DNA of 64,000 nt. It comes from CAYLJJ01 sp964384025 (GTDB taxonomy: Bacteria > Myxococcota_A > Bradymonadia > UBA7976 > UBA1532). This document shows positions 24,600 through 34,122 of the stretch, piece after piece (position 1 is the first letter of the stretch; every line of letters starts with the position of its first letter). The notes beneath the pieces were generated by a model, which saw nothing but the letters and a program-made list of their open reading frames with translations, did not search any database and was not told the DNA's origin. The translations under genes were made by a program, and so were the position numbers. The DNA is taken from positions 1 through 64,000 of the forward strand of contig CAYLJJ010000013.1 of the NCBI GenBank assembly GCA_964384025.1, read 5' to 3'.

Positions 24600-25358
24600 A
24601 TGATCGCTTTCTTTAGAGGACTCTTGGCGCCCCTAAGAGCGGCAGGGATCTTTCTCTCCCACCCTGGCTTAATCCTCCTGGCTCTGCTCCCCGCTTTCGC
24701 GGCCTTGCTGCTCTCCATCCTTGGGGTCTGGCTGGCGTTGGCCTATGGGGACGATCTTTTTCTCTATCTCTGGCCAGAGCCAAGCTCTGAGGGCTTCTGG
24801 GGCGTGGCCCTACATAGCGTCTGGCAGCTCATCAGCTGGCTTATCCAGATCTCCAGCGCCTTCCTGGCTCTCTTTATCACCCCCTGGTTGGTGATGCTCC
24901 TGGGGTTGCCGCTCTGTGAACCTCTCGCCGCGCGGGTGGATGAGATCTTGGGAGGCAAAACTCGAGAGGGCAGCTTTATTACAGAGATCCTTGGAGCACT
25001 GAGCACTACGTTGGGGGTGGTTATTCTGGGTTTGGGGGGCAGCCTCCTCTTCTCTCTCTTAGGCCTTATTCCTGGAGTGGCTCTGATCATCGCTCCCTTC
25101 CTCCTCTTCATCTGGACCCCTCTCTTCTTAACTTTTGATCTCTATGACTCCAGCCTCTCTCGTCGTCAGTTGAGCTTTGGACAGAAAATGAAGGTACTGA
25201 TGACGCAGCCCTTGGAGGGGATCGGCCTGGGACTGGTGGGGACCGCGCTCTTGGCTACTCCTCTGCTCAACCTCTTTGGTCTACCTGTGGCGGTGGTGGG
25301 AGCGGTGTTGCTCATCCGTGATCGAGAAAAAGCGGGGAGCTTGCCTCTCGCCAAATGA
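24600..25358 (+). CDS. EI24/CysZ-like membrane protein
   Basis: A 252-residue protein with about five hydrophobic segments; it starts MIAFFRGLLAPLRAAGIFLSHPGL. The amphipathic N-terminus, the LPLCEPLAARVDEILGG segment and the late FDLYDSSLSRRQLSFGQK loop match the EI24/CysZ family (PF07264). CysZ imports sulfate in E. coli, but many bacterial relatives are of unknown role. The nearby sulfur genes are far away, so sulfate transport is not claimed. Confidence 0.7.
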   Translation: MIAFFRGLLAPLRAAGIFLSHPGLILLALLPAFAALLLSILGVWLALAYGDDLFLYLWPEPSSEGFWGVALHSVWQLISWLIQISSAFLALFITPWLVMLLGLPLCEPLAARVDEILGGKTREGSFITEILGALSTTLGVVILGLGGSLLFSLLGLIPGVALIIAPFLLFIWTPLFLTFDLYDSSLSRRQLSFGQKMKVLMTQPLEGIGLGLVGTALLATPLLNLFGLPVAVVGAVLLIRDREKAGSLPLAK

Positions 25359-25391
25359 GCTTCTATTCCCAAGGATCTAAAGAAACGGAGC

Positions 25392-26606
25392 CTAAGGAGC
25401 CATAAGGGCTTTGCCCAGGGTATCTTCAGCTTCAGTGAAGCCAGTCAAAGGGCTTCGATCTTTCCTGAGGTGGCGCAGGAGCTTATCCGCCTCCTCAGGG
25501 TAGAGCCGTCGGATACAGATCCCCGCATAGAGCCGAGCCACCCAGCTGGGCTCCTCCAAGAGCTTCAGAAGCGGGGCACGCACCTTCTCCCTTTGCTGCG
25601 CTAAGCGGAAGTCACAGAAGCGCTCCACCTCCTCCTTAAAGCTCCCCTCCTCCTCAGGCCAGGAGGCATCGGTGGGGAGCGCAGCGAGGGCCTGCTTTAG
25701 ACGCTTAGGTCCTCCAAAGTCCCAGATCAGCTCTAGAGCCTGAAAACGGAATGTGTTGCTCAGGTCGGGCTCATCTGTGGTCAACAGCTTAAAGAGGCCC
25801 GGTAGAGCCTTCTCCTTGAGATGATCCCGCGCGGCATCCATTCCCAGGTTACGAGTCGCTGGGGGCAGATGTTGATCCTGTACCAGCTCTAAGAGAAAGC
25901 GCAGCAAAGTCTCATCGCGGTTAAGGAGCATCGCCTCTGCCAGAGCTGGAGGAAGCTCAGGGTAACGGCGTCGAGCATAGCTCAGGAGCGTTGCGGCCAA
26001 CCGATGCTGCACCTCGCCGCTCTTGAGGCGACTCAACAGGCGATTGAACTCCAGGAGAGCGGGCAGGTTTGAGAGCGTCTGGAGGTGGTGATAGATGGGA
26101 GGGAGCGCCAGCTCTGGACGTACAGTGGCCGCCGCCAAGAGAATCTCCAAAAGGCTGCGCTTCTCTAGAGGGGCGGCTGGATCTTCAAGACCCTGAAGGC
26201 ACCACTCTACGACCCTCTGAAGAGAACTCTCCAGAGCTTCCTTGGACATTTTCTCAGCCAACGCCCAAAGGTGAAAGGCCAGGGTAGCTGCTCTGAGCTT
26301 CAGCTGAGGCTCCTCCTTTCCCTCCAATACTCCGATGATGATCTGAGCGTAGCGCTCCAAGAGCGCGCGTTGATCTTTTGGAGTAGCCTCATTGACTACA
26401 GCCACCAAGCAGCCCAACTGATCCATCTTCAAGAGGAGGCGAGCGCTGATGATGCGCAGCTCCATAGGGCGTTCGCTGTCCGCTAGGTAGGCGCTGAGGC
26501 GCTTCTCCCCTTGAGCGATCCGCTGCCAGCCGTTGAGCTCCTCGACATCGATAGAGCAGGCCAGACAGGAGAGGGCCAGGAGCCCGACACGCAGGGGATG
26601 AAACAT
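25392..26606 (-). CDS. Lipoprotein with helical-repeat body
   Basis: A 404-residue protein with a short signal and lipobox (LALSCLACS). The rest is alpha-helical with many Leu/Ala/Arg heptad-like repeats, resembling HEAT/ARM-type solenoid repeats (for example units ending LPGLFKLLTTDEPDL). No catalytic motif is seen. It is divergent from glpK with 132 bp between them. A periplasmic scaffold is the best guess; no family is recognised. Confidence 0.65.
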   Translation of the reverse strand: MFHPLRVGLLALSCLACSIDVEELNGWQRIAQGEKRLSAYLADSERPMELRIISARLLLKMDQLGCLVAVVNEATPKDQRALLERYAQIIIGVLEGKEEPQLKLRAATLAFHLWALAEKMSKEALESSLQRVVEWCLQGLEDPAAPLEKRSLLEILLAAATVRPELALPPIYHHLQTLSNLPALLEFNRLLSRLKSGEVQHRLAATLLSYARRRYPELPPALAEAMLLNRDETLLRFLLELVQDQHLPPATRNLGMDAARDHLKEKALPGLFKLLTTDEPDLSNTFRFQALELIWDFGGPKRLKQALAALPTDASWPEEEGSFKEEVERFCDFRLAQQREKVRAPLLKLLEEPSWVARLYAGICIRRLYPEEADKLLRHLRKDRSPLTGFTEAEDTLGKALMAP

Positions 26607-26738
26607 TCTCAGAATCTCTCGTTCTTCCGATGGTTTGGGACGCTAGCACCGGCTCAGATAGGCGTCAAGCCGTCCGCCTTGAGTTGAAGCCCCACCCAAG
26701 ATATCAAGAAGCTTCTCTAACCAGCCAGAGAGTTCCAG

Positions 26739-28214
26739 ATGAGATATCTCCTTGCCATCGATCAGGGCACCACCGGCAGCACCGCCCTGCTGTTGAACTC
26801 AAAGCTTGAGGTTCTGGGCCGACATAACCAGGAGTTCCCACAGATCTATCCCCAGCCGGGTTGGGTAGAGCATGATCCCGAGGCGATTATCCACTCTGTT
26901 CAAGGCGCCATTCAGGGTGCCTTGGAGCGAGCGGGGATCTCCGCCGAGGAGATCGCAGGCATCGGGATCACCAATCAACGAGAGACCACACTGCTTTGGG
27001 ATCGTCAGGATGGAACGCCCCTCTATAACGCCATTGTTTGGCAATGTCGTCGTACAGCAGCGCGCTGCCTAGCTCTTAAGGAGCAAGGGCATGAGCCCCT
27101 CTTCAGGGCGCGGACGGGGCTGCTCTTAGACCCCTACTTCAGCGGCACCAAGCTGGCTTGGCTTCTGGATGAGCTGAAGGGGGCGAGGAGCAAAGCTGAA
27201 GCGGGTAAACTCTGCTTTGGCACCATCGACAGCTTCCTGGTCTGGCGACTTACGGGAGGCGGAGCCCATGTAACTGAGGTCTCCAACGCCAGTCGCACCC
27301 TGATGATGAACCTCCAGGAGCTGAGCTGGGACCCTGAGTTGCTGGAGATCCTCGATATCCCCGAGGCGATCCTACCGGAGATCCGAGACAGCAGTGAGAT
27401 CTACGGTCAAACACAGGGCTTTCCAGGGCTGCCTGATGGGATCCCCATCGCCGGGATGGCGGGAGATCAACAGGCTGCCCTCTTTGGTCAGGTCTGCTTT
27501 GAGCCGGGGGAGGCCAAATGCACCTATGGCACCGGCTCTTTTCTGCTCCTCAATACAGGCTCTCAGGTGATCAGCAGCCAAAATGGTCTACTCAGCACCG
27601 TAGCTTGGAAGCGGGGCGATGAGATTTGTTACGCCCTGGAGGGCAGCGCCTTTGTCGCGGGAGCGGCGGTGCAGTGGCTCCGTGATGGTTTGAAGATCAT
27701 CCAGAGCGCGCCGGAAGTTGAGGCCCTGGCACGACAGGTTCCTGACAGCGGTGGCGTTTATTTTGTCCCTGCTCTTACCGGTCTCGGCGCCCCCCACTGG
27801 AGGCCGGAGGCCCGAGGGCTGATCTCAGGTCTCAGTCGAGGGAGCAGCGCTGCTCACCTAGCGCGGGCCACTCTAGAGGGGATCGCCTTTCAAAATCACG
27901 ATATTTTGCGGGCGATGGAGCGAGATTTGGGGCAGCCCCTGAGAGGCTTGCGGGTGGATGGAGGCGCCGCGGCCAATGATCTTTTGATGCAGTTTCAGTC
28001 AGATCTTCTGGGCGTAGAGCTGTTGAGGCCGACGCTGCTGGAGACCACCGCTCTGGGGGCTGCTTTCTTAGCGGGTTTGGCCTTGGGGATCTGGTCTGAT
28101 CGAGAGGAGATCCGCCGAGTCTGGAAAGAGGAGCGCTGCTTTAAACCTCAGATGCCAGAAGAGGAACTCAAGCAGCGCTTAGAGGGTTGGGAGGCAGCGG
28201 TTCAAAGGAGCTAA
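26739..28214 (+). CDS. glpK: Glycerol kinase
   Basis: A 491-residue FGGY-family kinase, ATP + glycerol to glycerol-3-phosphate. Motifs: AIDQGTTGSTALL, GWVEHDPEAI, ITNQRETTLLWD, YFSGTKLAWLLD, MAGDQQAALFGQ, YGTGSFLLLNTG and LRVDGGAAAND. Length is standard. glpF and glpD are not adjacent. The glycosyltransferase cassette starts downstream, so supply of glycerol-3-phosphate for lipids or glycans is possible but unproven. Confidence 0.95.
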   Translation: MRYLLAIDQGTTGSTALLLNSKLEVLGRHNQEFPQIYPQPGWVEHDPEAIIHSVQGAIQGALERAGISAEEIAGIGITNQRETTLLWDRQDGTPLYNAIVWQCRRTAARCLALKEQGHEPLFRARTGLLLDPYFSGTKLAWLLDELKGARSKAEAGKLCFGTIDSFLVWRLTGGGAHVTEVSNASRTLMMNLQELSWDPELLEILDIPEAILPEIRDSSEIYGQTQGFPGLPDGIPIAGMAGDQQAALFGQVCFEPGEAKCTYGTGSFLLLNTGSQVISSQNGLLSTVAWKRGDEICYALEGSAFVAGAAVQWLRDGLKIIQSAPEVEALARQVPDSGGVYFVPALTGLGAPHWRPEARGLISGLSRGSSAAHLARATLEGIAFQNHDILRAMERDLGQPLRGLRVDGGAAANDLLMQFQSDLLGVELLRPTLLETTALGAAFLAGLALGIWSDREEIRRVWKEERCFKPQMPEEELKQRLEGWEAAVQRS

Positions 28215-28360
28215 CTTGTGGATAAGCTGCTCACCATACCCGTATTTTGAAGGAGGCGATGAGTTACGGCTGCTTGGCCCACCCATCCCCACCCTCCTCT
28301 AGGCAGCCTCATCGGAAAATTGTATTTGGCCCAAACCACAGCAGTGGAGATCATCCAAGG

Positions 28361-29530
28361 ATGAACAGACCACTCCGTCTCCTCCTCACCATCCGCAAGT
28401 TCTACCCCAGCTACTCCGGTGCAGGGCAACGTTTCCAGGGCTATGCCCAGGGACTCCGCGCCCGAGGGATAGAGATGGAGGTCCTCTCTGCTGTTGAGGG
28501 AGAGCAGCATCTTCAGCGCCTCCCCAGCCTAGAGATCGATGGCCTTCAAATCCATCAGATCGGCGTCAAGCGGGGATGGAACTCTCCAGAGCACGGCTTC
28601 GCTACCCTCCTACGCTGCCTACGGGAGCCCCCCGATGTGGTGCAAGCGATGGCGGAGTCTCTATTGAGCCCCTGGTTTCTGGGTCTAGGTCTCGCCCAGA
28701 TTCCGGTGGTGATCAACCACACCATGATGGGGATCCGCGTAAAGACAGGGTTGAAGGGACTCCTCCAGCCTCTCTGGTGGCGTCTACCTTTCCAGCTCAC
28801 TCAAGCCGCTGTGGTCAACAGTCAGGCGATGGCAGCAGCTCTGGCGGAGCTGAAGATCTCCAGTCAGGTGATCCCCAACGGCGTCAACTTACAGCGCTTC
28901 TATCCCTCGGCGCCTGAAGAGCGCGCCCCCCTGCGCGCTCGCCTGGGCCTCCCCCCCGATGGCCCTCTACTGGTCAGTTTGGGCGGCCTTAACCCTCGGA
29001 AATCTCACGATCTGATGCTGGCGGCCTTCCTGCGCCTGCGCGCCACTCATCCACAGGCGCGGTTGCTTATCGCTGGACCTCCAGGACCCTCAGCGCATGT
29101 TGCAAGTCTCCGACGATTTATCTCTCGGGAGGGCCTGAGTGAAGCGGTTCAACTCCCAGGGATGATCAAGGAGGTCCCTGAGCTGCTCCGAGCGGCGGAT
29201 CTCTTCTGTTTTAGCTCTCGGGTAGAGGGCTTGCCCAACGCGGTCTTAGAGGCGATGGCTACAGGGCTCCCTGTTGTGCTGACTCGCTTCCTGGGTCTCA
29301 GCCCTGAGCTGGGTGAAGCGGGGCGGCACTATCTACTCAGAGAGCGCAGCTCAGAGGCCCTGGCCGAAGGGATGGATCGTCTGCTCTCCAAGCCTGAGGA
29401 GGCTCAAGCGATGGGCGCCGCTGCGCGAACCTGGATCGCTGAGACCCTGAGCCTGGAGAAATCTCTGGACCTCTACGCAAATCTTTATCAGCGTATGGCT
29501 CAAGCCAGCCAGCTCAGGAGAAGCCGATGA
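28361..29530 (+). CDS. GT4-family glycosyltransferase
   Basis: A 389-residue GT-B enzyme. The N-terminal domain starts MNRPLRLLLTIRKFYPSYSG. The C-terminal donor domain has VSLGGLNPRKSHDLML, LIAGPPG and the EX7E region in RVEGLPNAVLEAMATGLPVV. The true start is uncertain: an in-frame ATG at 28259 has AGGAGG only two bases before it and would add 34 poorly structured residues. It overlaps the ACP gene by 4 bp. Donor and acceptor are unknown. Confidence 0.85.
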   Translation: MNRPLRLLLTIRKFYPSYSGAGQRFQGYAQGLRARGIEMEVLSAVEGEQHLQRLPSLEIDGLQIHQIGVKRGWNSPEHGFATLLRCLREPPDVVQAMAESLLSPWFLGLGLAQIPVVINHTMMGIRVKTGLKGLLQPLWWRLPFQLTQAAVVNSQAMAAALAELKISSQVIPNGVNLQRFYPSAPEERAPLRARLGLPPDGPLLVSLGGLNPRKSHDLMLAAFLRLRATHPQARLLIAGPPGPSAHVASLRRFISREGLSEAVQLPGMIKEVPELLRAADLFCFSSRVEGLPNAVLEAMATGLPVVLTRFLGLSPELGEAGRHYLLRERSSEALAEGMDRLLSKPEEAQAMGAAARTWIAETLSLEKSLDLYANLYQRMAQASQLRRSR

Positions 29531-29796
29531 AACGCCCAGAGGCGATGAGCCTCCTCAAATCAACCTTCCAAGAGGGTTTTCCAGATCGTCAGCTCCCCGA
29601 GGAGGAGGAGGCCCTCTTAGGGGCTGATGCCACCCTCGATTCTATGGATCTGGTCAACTTCGTGGCCGATGTGGAGGAGGCTCTTGAGGAGCGCGGGCAA
29701 AGCATAGTGTTGGCCGATGAGCGCGCCCTCTCTCGCAGCCGAAGCCCCTTTCGCAGCCTCGCTGCGCTGGCGGACTATCTGGTTGAGGTCACCTGA
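29527..29796 (+). CDS. Acyl carrier protein
   Basis: An 89-residue ACP-like protein. The phosphopantetheine serine is in ATLDSMDLVNF, with an acidic helix II (VADVEEALEERG). The last 25 residues are unusually Ser/Arg-rich (LSRSRSPFRSLA). It sits between a glycosyltransferase and an SDR and is coupled to both, so it probably carries the acyl group handled by the SDR and the ANL ligase rather than serving bulk fatty acid synthesis. Confidence 0.8.
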   Translation: MKRPEAMSLLKSTFQEGFPDRQLPEEEEALLGADATLDSMDLVNFVADVEEALEERGQSIVLADERALSRSRSPFRSLAALADYLVEVT

Positions 29797-29799
29797 CTT

Positions 29800-30519
29800 A
29801 TGCCTCAAGAGGGAGCTTTTAAGGGCCAAACAATCTTGATCACCGGCGCCAGCCGAGGCATCGGCGCCTATCTGCGTCAGCGCTTCCGTGATCAGGGGGC
29901 TTGGGTGGCCGCCTGCGCACGCAGCATGGCGCCCGCTGAGGATGAGGGGGGCTGGGATTGCCCTCTCGATGTCACCGATGAGGGGGCGGTGCGGGCTTGG
30001 GTGCGTGGCGCTCATCGCCGCAGCGATCGCCTAGATGTCCTGATCAATAACGCCGGCGCCGCTCAGATGAATCATGCTCTGCTCACGCCCCTCTCCGCTC
30101 TACGAGGGGTCTTAGAGCTGAACTATCTGGCGGCCTTCAGCGCCAGCCGAGAGGCCGCCAAGCTGATGCGCCGCGCCCGCTACGGCCGCATCATCAATCT
30201 CAGCACCATCGCGGTCCCTCTGCTCCTAGAGGGGGAGATGGCCTATGCCGCCTCCAAGGCTGCTCTAGAGACAGCCACCCGTATCCTGGCACGAGAGCTG
30301 GCGCCGATGGGGATCACCTGCAATCTGGTGGGACCCAGTCCTGTGGATACAGATCTCATCCGCGGAGTCCCCAAAGCGAAGTTAGAGGCTCTGCTTGAGC
30401 AGCTCCCTCTGGGTAAGATGGCGAGCGTCGAAGATGTAGCCTACGCTATAGAGTTCTTCGCCCGCCCTGAGGCGGCGCAGCTGACCGCCCAGACCCTCTA
30501 CTTGGGAGGCGCCTCTTGA
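29800..30519 (+). CDS. SDR-family ketoreductase (FabG-like)
   Basis: A 239-residue short-chain dehydrogenase. Cofactor loop TGASRGIG, NNAG, catalytic Ser in INLST, and YAASK with the active Tyr and Lys. LGKMASVEDVAYAIEF and the LTAQTLYLGGAS ending are FabG-like. It likely reduces a 3-oxoacyl-ACP bound to the adjacent ACP. It begins three bases after the ACP stop and overlaps the ligase by 4 bp. Confidence 0.88.
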   Translation: MPQEGAFKGQTILITGASRGIGAYLRQRFRDQGAWVAACARSMAPAEDEGGWDCPLDVTDEGAVRAWVRGAHRRSDRLDVLINNAGAAQMNHALLTPLSALRGVLELNYLAAFSASREAAKLMRRARYGRIINLSTIAVPLLLEGEMAYAASKAALETATRILARELAPMGITCNLVGPSPVDTDLIRGVPKAKLEALLEQLPLGKMASVEDVAYAIEFFARPEAAQLTAQTLYLGGAS

Positions 30520-31835
30520 GCTGGCTCCTTGAAGCCCTGGCGCGTGGCGGTGAGGGGCAGGCGCTCTGGAGCCCTGAGGGGGGGCTCAACTATTCAGAAC
30601 TCTTGGAAAAGGTGGAGGCCCTACGGCAGCGTCTGCGCACCTGGCCGGGGCGAGTCTTTGCCTTTCAGGGGGGGTTCTCGGCAGAGCTGATCGTCCGCCT
30701 CCTGGCCCTCTTTCTTGAGGAGCGTGTCGCTGTACCTCTGGCCCCCAGCGTCAAAGGTGAGCTGGAGCAGGCCCTTGACGTGCTGCCTCTGGATGGCTTC
30801 TGGCCTGAGGGGACCCCGCTGACAACACCCCCTCAGGCGATGGGGCCTGCACGACACCCGCTCCTCGACACCCTCTCGGGAGCGGGCCTGGTGATCCTGA
30901 CCTCCGGCTCTACCGGGCGCCCCAAGCTGATCCTGCATGATGTTAAGCGCCTCTTCGCTCCTTTGATGCACCCTCGTAACTCCTATCGGGTCCTCTCCTT
31001 CCTGCTCCCTGATCATATGGGGGGTATTCAGACCCTTATGGGGACCCTCACCTCAGGGGGCTGTTTGATTCCACCCGGCCTACGCGATCCAGAAGGGATC
31101 TGCGCGCGGGTAGAGGCAGCGCGAGTCAGCCTACTTCCTGTAACCCCCTCTTTCCTCAACCTGCTGCTGCTCTCAGAAGCTTGGCGTCGCTTTGATTGCA
31201 GCAGCCTCCGGGTGATCTCCTATGGCACAGAGGTGATGCCTGAGCAGAGCCTTAAGGCGGCGGTGCGCGCCTTTCCGGGGGTCCGCTTCCTTCAACTCTA
31301 TGGCTCCAGCGAGTTGGGCATCCTGCGCAGCCGCTCTGAGGCTCCAGATTCTCCCTGGATGCGCTTTGAGGGGGTCGAGCTGCGCGTCGATGAGGGCCGC
31401 CTCTGGCTGCGAGGTCCTGACTCGATGCTGGGCTACCTAAGCGGAGAGCCCAGGGGCTTTGATGCCGCAGGCTGGTATGACACTGGAGACCGTGTGGAGC
31501 AGCGTGGAGAGTGGCTCCGGATCCTGGGGCGAGAGCTGGAGCTGATCAATGTAGGGGGCCAGAAGGTCTACCCCGCTGAGGTGGAGGAGGTTCTCTTGAG
31601 CCTAGAGGGGGTCAAAGATTGTGTGGTCTATGGTAGCCCTCATCCGCTGATGGGTCAGGTCCCGATGGCACGGGTCTCTCTCTCGACCAAGGAGGGAGCC
31701 TCCAGCTTTAAGCGTCGTATGCGCCAAGCTCTCAGGACGCGTTTAGAGCCATATAAGATCCCGGTGCGGGTGGAGCGAGTGGAGTCGGTGGTGGGGAGGC
31801 GCTTCAAGCGCGTCCGAGGTGCTGCTCCTCATTGA
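30516..31835 (+). CDS. ANL-superfamily acyl-activating enzyme
   Basis: A 439-residue AMP-binding ligase, short for the family. The P-loop is ILTSGSTGRPKLI, then YGSSELGI, YDTGDR (ATP ribose Asp) and INVGGQKVYPAEVEEVL. The C-terminus ends VVGRRFKRVRG where the usual motif is SGKxxR, so the conserved adenylating Lys appears to be Arg. A TTG start shares bases with the SDR stop (TTGA) and has GGGAGG upstream. It probably loads an acyl or hydroxyacyl group on the ACP. The Lys to Arg change could slow adenylation or favour thioester chemistry. Confidence 0.82.
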   Translation: MSWLLEALARGGEGQALWSPEGGLNYSELLEKVEALRQRLRTWPGRVFAFQGGFSAELIVRLLALFLEERVAVPLAPSVKGELEQALDVLPLDGFWPEGTPLTTPPQAMGPARHPLLDTLSGAGLVILTSGSTGRPKLILHDVKRLFAPLMHPRNSYRVLSFLLPDHMGGIQTLMGTLTSGGCLIPPGLRDPEGICARVEAARVSLLPVTPSFLNLLLLSEAWRRFDCSSLRVISYGTEVMPEQSLKAAVRAFPGVRFLQLYGSSELGILRSRSEAPDSPWMRFEGVELRVDEGRLWLRGPDSMLGYLSGEPRGFDAAGWYDTGDRVEQRGEWLRILGRELELINVGGQKVYPAEVEEVLLSLEGVKDCVVYGSPHPLMGQVPMARVSLSTKEGASSFKRRMRQALRTRLEPYKIPVRVERVESVVGRRFKRVRGAAPH

Positions 31836-31866
31836 AGTTATAGGGCTTTCTTGCTATGTCGCCCTT

Positions 31867-32667
31867 ATGAGTATCCTGCGCACCTCCTGGCTGCCTCTCC
31901 TCGCTCTGATCATCGTTGGAACCCTCTGGTGGTTTCGCCCAGGCGGGATAGAGGGCCCTCGCCCTAAGCCTGTTTCTCCCGAAGGGAAGCGCTTTGAGCA
32001 CAGCGAATTCAGCGCAATCCTCAAAGGCTTGGCTGCTCAAGAGGAGATCGACTATGCGGCGCTCCGTCAAGCTCCAGAAGCTCTCGATCACTATCTGGGA
32101 CAGCTGCGGGCCACCAGCCCCAAAAGCGCCCCGCACCGCTTTAAGACCCCTGAAGATCGTCTAGCCTATTACCTAAACGCTTATAACGCTTTCGCTCTGG
32201 CGGCGATTCGAGATCACTGCCCTCTAGAGAGCGTCCAGAGCCTCTATCTCATGGATGGCTTCTTCTGGCGGATCTCCTTTCTCATGGGAGAGCTGGAGAT
32301 CACTTTAGGCGATCTAGAAGCAGAGCAGATCTCTGAGTTGGTTCAAGGGCAAGGGGCGGTGCGTCTGGCCCTGATCAAAGGGGCTAAGAGTTCCCCTCCC
32401 TATCTCCCCGAAGCCTATGAGGGAGAGCGGCTCAAAGAGCAGCTTGAGAAGGCCGCGCGCCGCGCGCTTAAGCGCCCTCAAATCCTTAAACGAGAGGGGG
32501 AGGTCCTCAAGATCAACCCCATCTTCTCTTGGTATCAGAGAGACTTTGGGCAGGATCCAAAGGTCTTTATCAAGGCCCTGGCTCCCGCTGCCCTGGAGGG
32601 AGATCCCAGGCTGGAGGAGCAGGACTTTGACTGGTCCCTGAACGGTCGCTGTAGCGCCACCCCCTAA
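31867..32667 (+). CDS. DUF547 secreted/anchored protein
   Basis: A 266-residue protein with an N-terminal TM/signal anchor (LPLLALIIVGTLWWF). The body has YYLNAYNAFALAAI, MDGFFWRISFLMG, SSPPYLPEAY and KINPIFSWYQRDF, which together define DUF547. This family is transglutaminase/papain-fold-like with no firm activity. The start at 31867 keeps a normal anchor; an in-frame start at 31819 would add 16 residues. It sits downstream of the ligase cassette on the same strand. Confidence 0.82.
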   Translation: MSILRTSWLPLLALIIVGTLWWFRPGGIEGPRPKPVSPEGKRFEHSEFSAILKGLAAQEEIDYAALRQAPEALDHYLGQLRATSPKSAPHRFKTPEDRLAYYLNAYNAFALAAIRDHCPLESVQSLYLMDGFFWRISFLMGELEITLGDLEAEQISELVQGQGAVRLALIKGAKSSPPYLPEAYEGERLKEQLEKAARRALKRPQILKREGEVLKINPIFSWYQRDFGQDPKVFIKALAPAALEGDPRLEEQDFDWSLNGRCSATP

Positions 32668-32686
32668 AAGAGATCCTAAAGAGATT

Positions 32687-34051
32687 ATGCGCAAGACCCT
32701 CATCCTCTCCCTCATCGGCTTGGCGATCTTCGCCGCCTTCGCAGGCCCCCGCCTCCTGATCCACAGCAAAGATAACCACTTCGTCTATCTCGCTGATGCC
32801 TTCCTCCACGGTCAGACCGAGGTGACCCGTATCCCCCATCACCAAAATGACTGGGCCACCTACGTTGAGCTTGAACTTAAAGGAAAATCAAAGGAGCAGC
32901 ATGGGGAGCGGGTCAAAGGCTTCTTTACGCGTCGCTCTAAAAAGCGAGATGAGTTTCGTTTGCTCTCTGGTGAAGAGATTCAGATCCCTCACCGGGATCG
33001 AGGTGAGAGCAAAGATCACCGCTTTGTCTCCTTTCCTCCAGGTCCTGCCGTCGCCATGATGCCTCTGGTCCTCTTGACCGGCTATGGTACCAATGATGTG
33101 ATCTTTACGATCCTCTTCTCAGCGATGAACCTGGGGCTGATCTTCCTCCTGCTCCAGTGGCTCTCCCAAAATGGCCATTCAAAGCGCAGCGAGAGAGAGA
33201 ACCTCTGGTTGAGCGTGCTCTTTGGCTTTGGTACCGCGCATCTCTGGTGTTCTGTCCTGGGACGGGTCTGGTTTACTGCTCTGATCCTGGGAGTGACCTT
33301 TAACCTACTCTATATCTATTTCTCCATTGGAGCGCGCAAGCCTTTGCTCGCAGGGATTGCGTTGGCGGCAGCCTTCTCGACGCGAGCGAGCCTGCTCTTC
33401 GCGGCGGTCTTCTTCTATATGGAGCTGTTCTTCCCCCCGCGGGGAGCGCGTCTCCCTCGTAAGGAGCTGCTCCGCAGCCTGCTGCTCTTCTCGCTGCCTC
33501 CGCTCTTGGTGGGCCTAAGCCTCCTTTATTACAACTATGTTCGCTTTGAAGATGCCTTGGAGTTTGGTCACAGCTATCTAGCGGGAGGGACGATCCCTCG
33601 CATCCGTGACTTTGGGATGTTCCACCCTGCCTTCCTCAATCGCAACCTCACCGCTGCTCTGACCCTGCTCCCTCGCGTCATCGACCACGCCCCCTATATC
33701 CAGATCAGCAAACATGGTCTCAGCATCTTCCTGACCACTCCAGCTTTGCTGCTTCTCCTCTGGCCCAAAGAGCGCAGCAGCCTCGCTCGGCGCCTTGGGA
33801 TCACGGCGGCGCTGATCGCCCTGCCCATCGCCTTCTATCAAAATACAGGTTGGGAGCAGTTTGGCTTTCGCTTCATTCTGGACTTTCTGCCCTACCTGAT
33901 CCTCTGCTTGGCCCTGGGTGGGGTTCGACTCGGTCGTAAGTTCAAGGCCCTGATCATCGCTGGAATCTTGGTCAATGCCCTGGGAGCAGGAACCTTTCAT
34001 CGGGTGGGTAAGCTCTATGCAGACTTCATGTGTGAAGAGCCTCGACGCTGA
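32687..34051 (+). CDS. Polytopic membrane protein, GT-C glycosyltransferase-like
   Basis: A 454-residue protein with about nine to ten hydrophobic helices. The first long extracytoplasmic loop (about 30-120) contains charged residues, VYLADAFLHGQ and SFPPGPAVAMMPL. Later GWEQFGFRFILDFLPYL resembles the C-terminal core of predicted GT-C enzymes or dolichyl-mannosyltransferase-like proteins of this lineage. Catalytic residues cannot be pinned. Position next to glycosyltransferase and acyl genes fits envelope glycan work. Confidence 0.55.
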   Translation: MRKTLILSLIGLAIFAAFAGPRLLIHSKDNHFVYLADAFLHGQTEVTRIPHHQNDWATYVELELKGKSKEQHGERVKGFFTRRSKKRDEFRLLSGEEIQIPHRDRGESKDHRFVSFPPGPAVAMMPLVLLTGYGTNDVIFTILFSAMNLGLIFLLLQWLSQNGHSKRSERENLWLSVLFGFGTAHLWCSVLGRVWFTALILGVTFNLLYIYFSIGARKPLLAGIALAAAFSTRASLLFAAVFFYMELFFPPRGARLPRKELLRSLLLFSLPPLLVGLSLLYYNYVRFEDALEFGHSYLAGGTIPRIRDFGMFHPAFLNRNLTAALTLLPRVIDHAPYIQISKHGLSIFLTTPALLLLLWPKERSSLARRLGITAALIALPIAFYQNTGWEQFGFRFILDFLPYLILCLALGGVRLGRKFKALIIAGILVNALGAGTFHRVGKLYADFMCEEPRR

Positions 34052-34122
34052 TTCCAAATTTGAGAATGAGTGCTGTGTAGTTCACTATTGCTTCAAGACC
34101 GAGCCTGAGACAGAGGGAGAGA

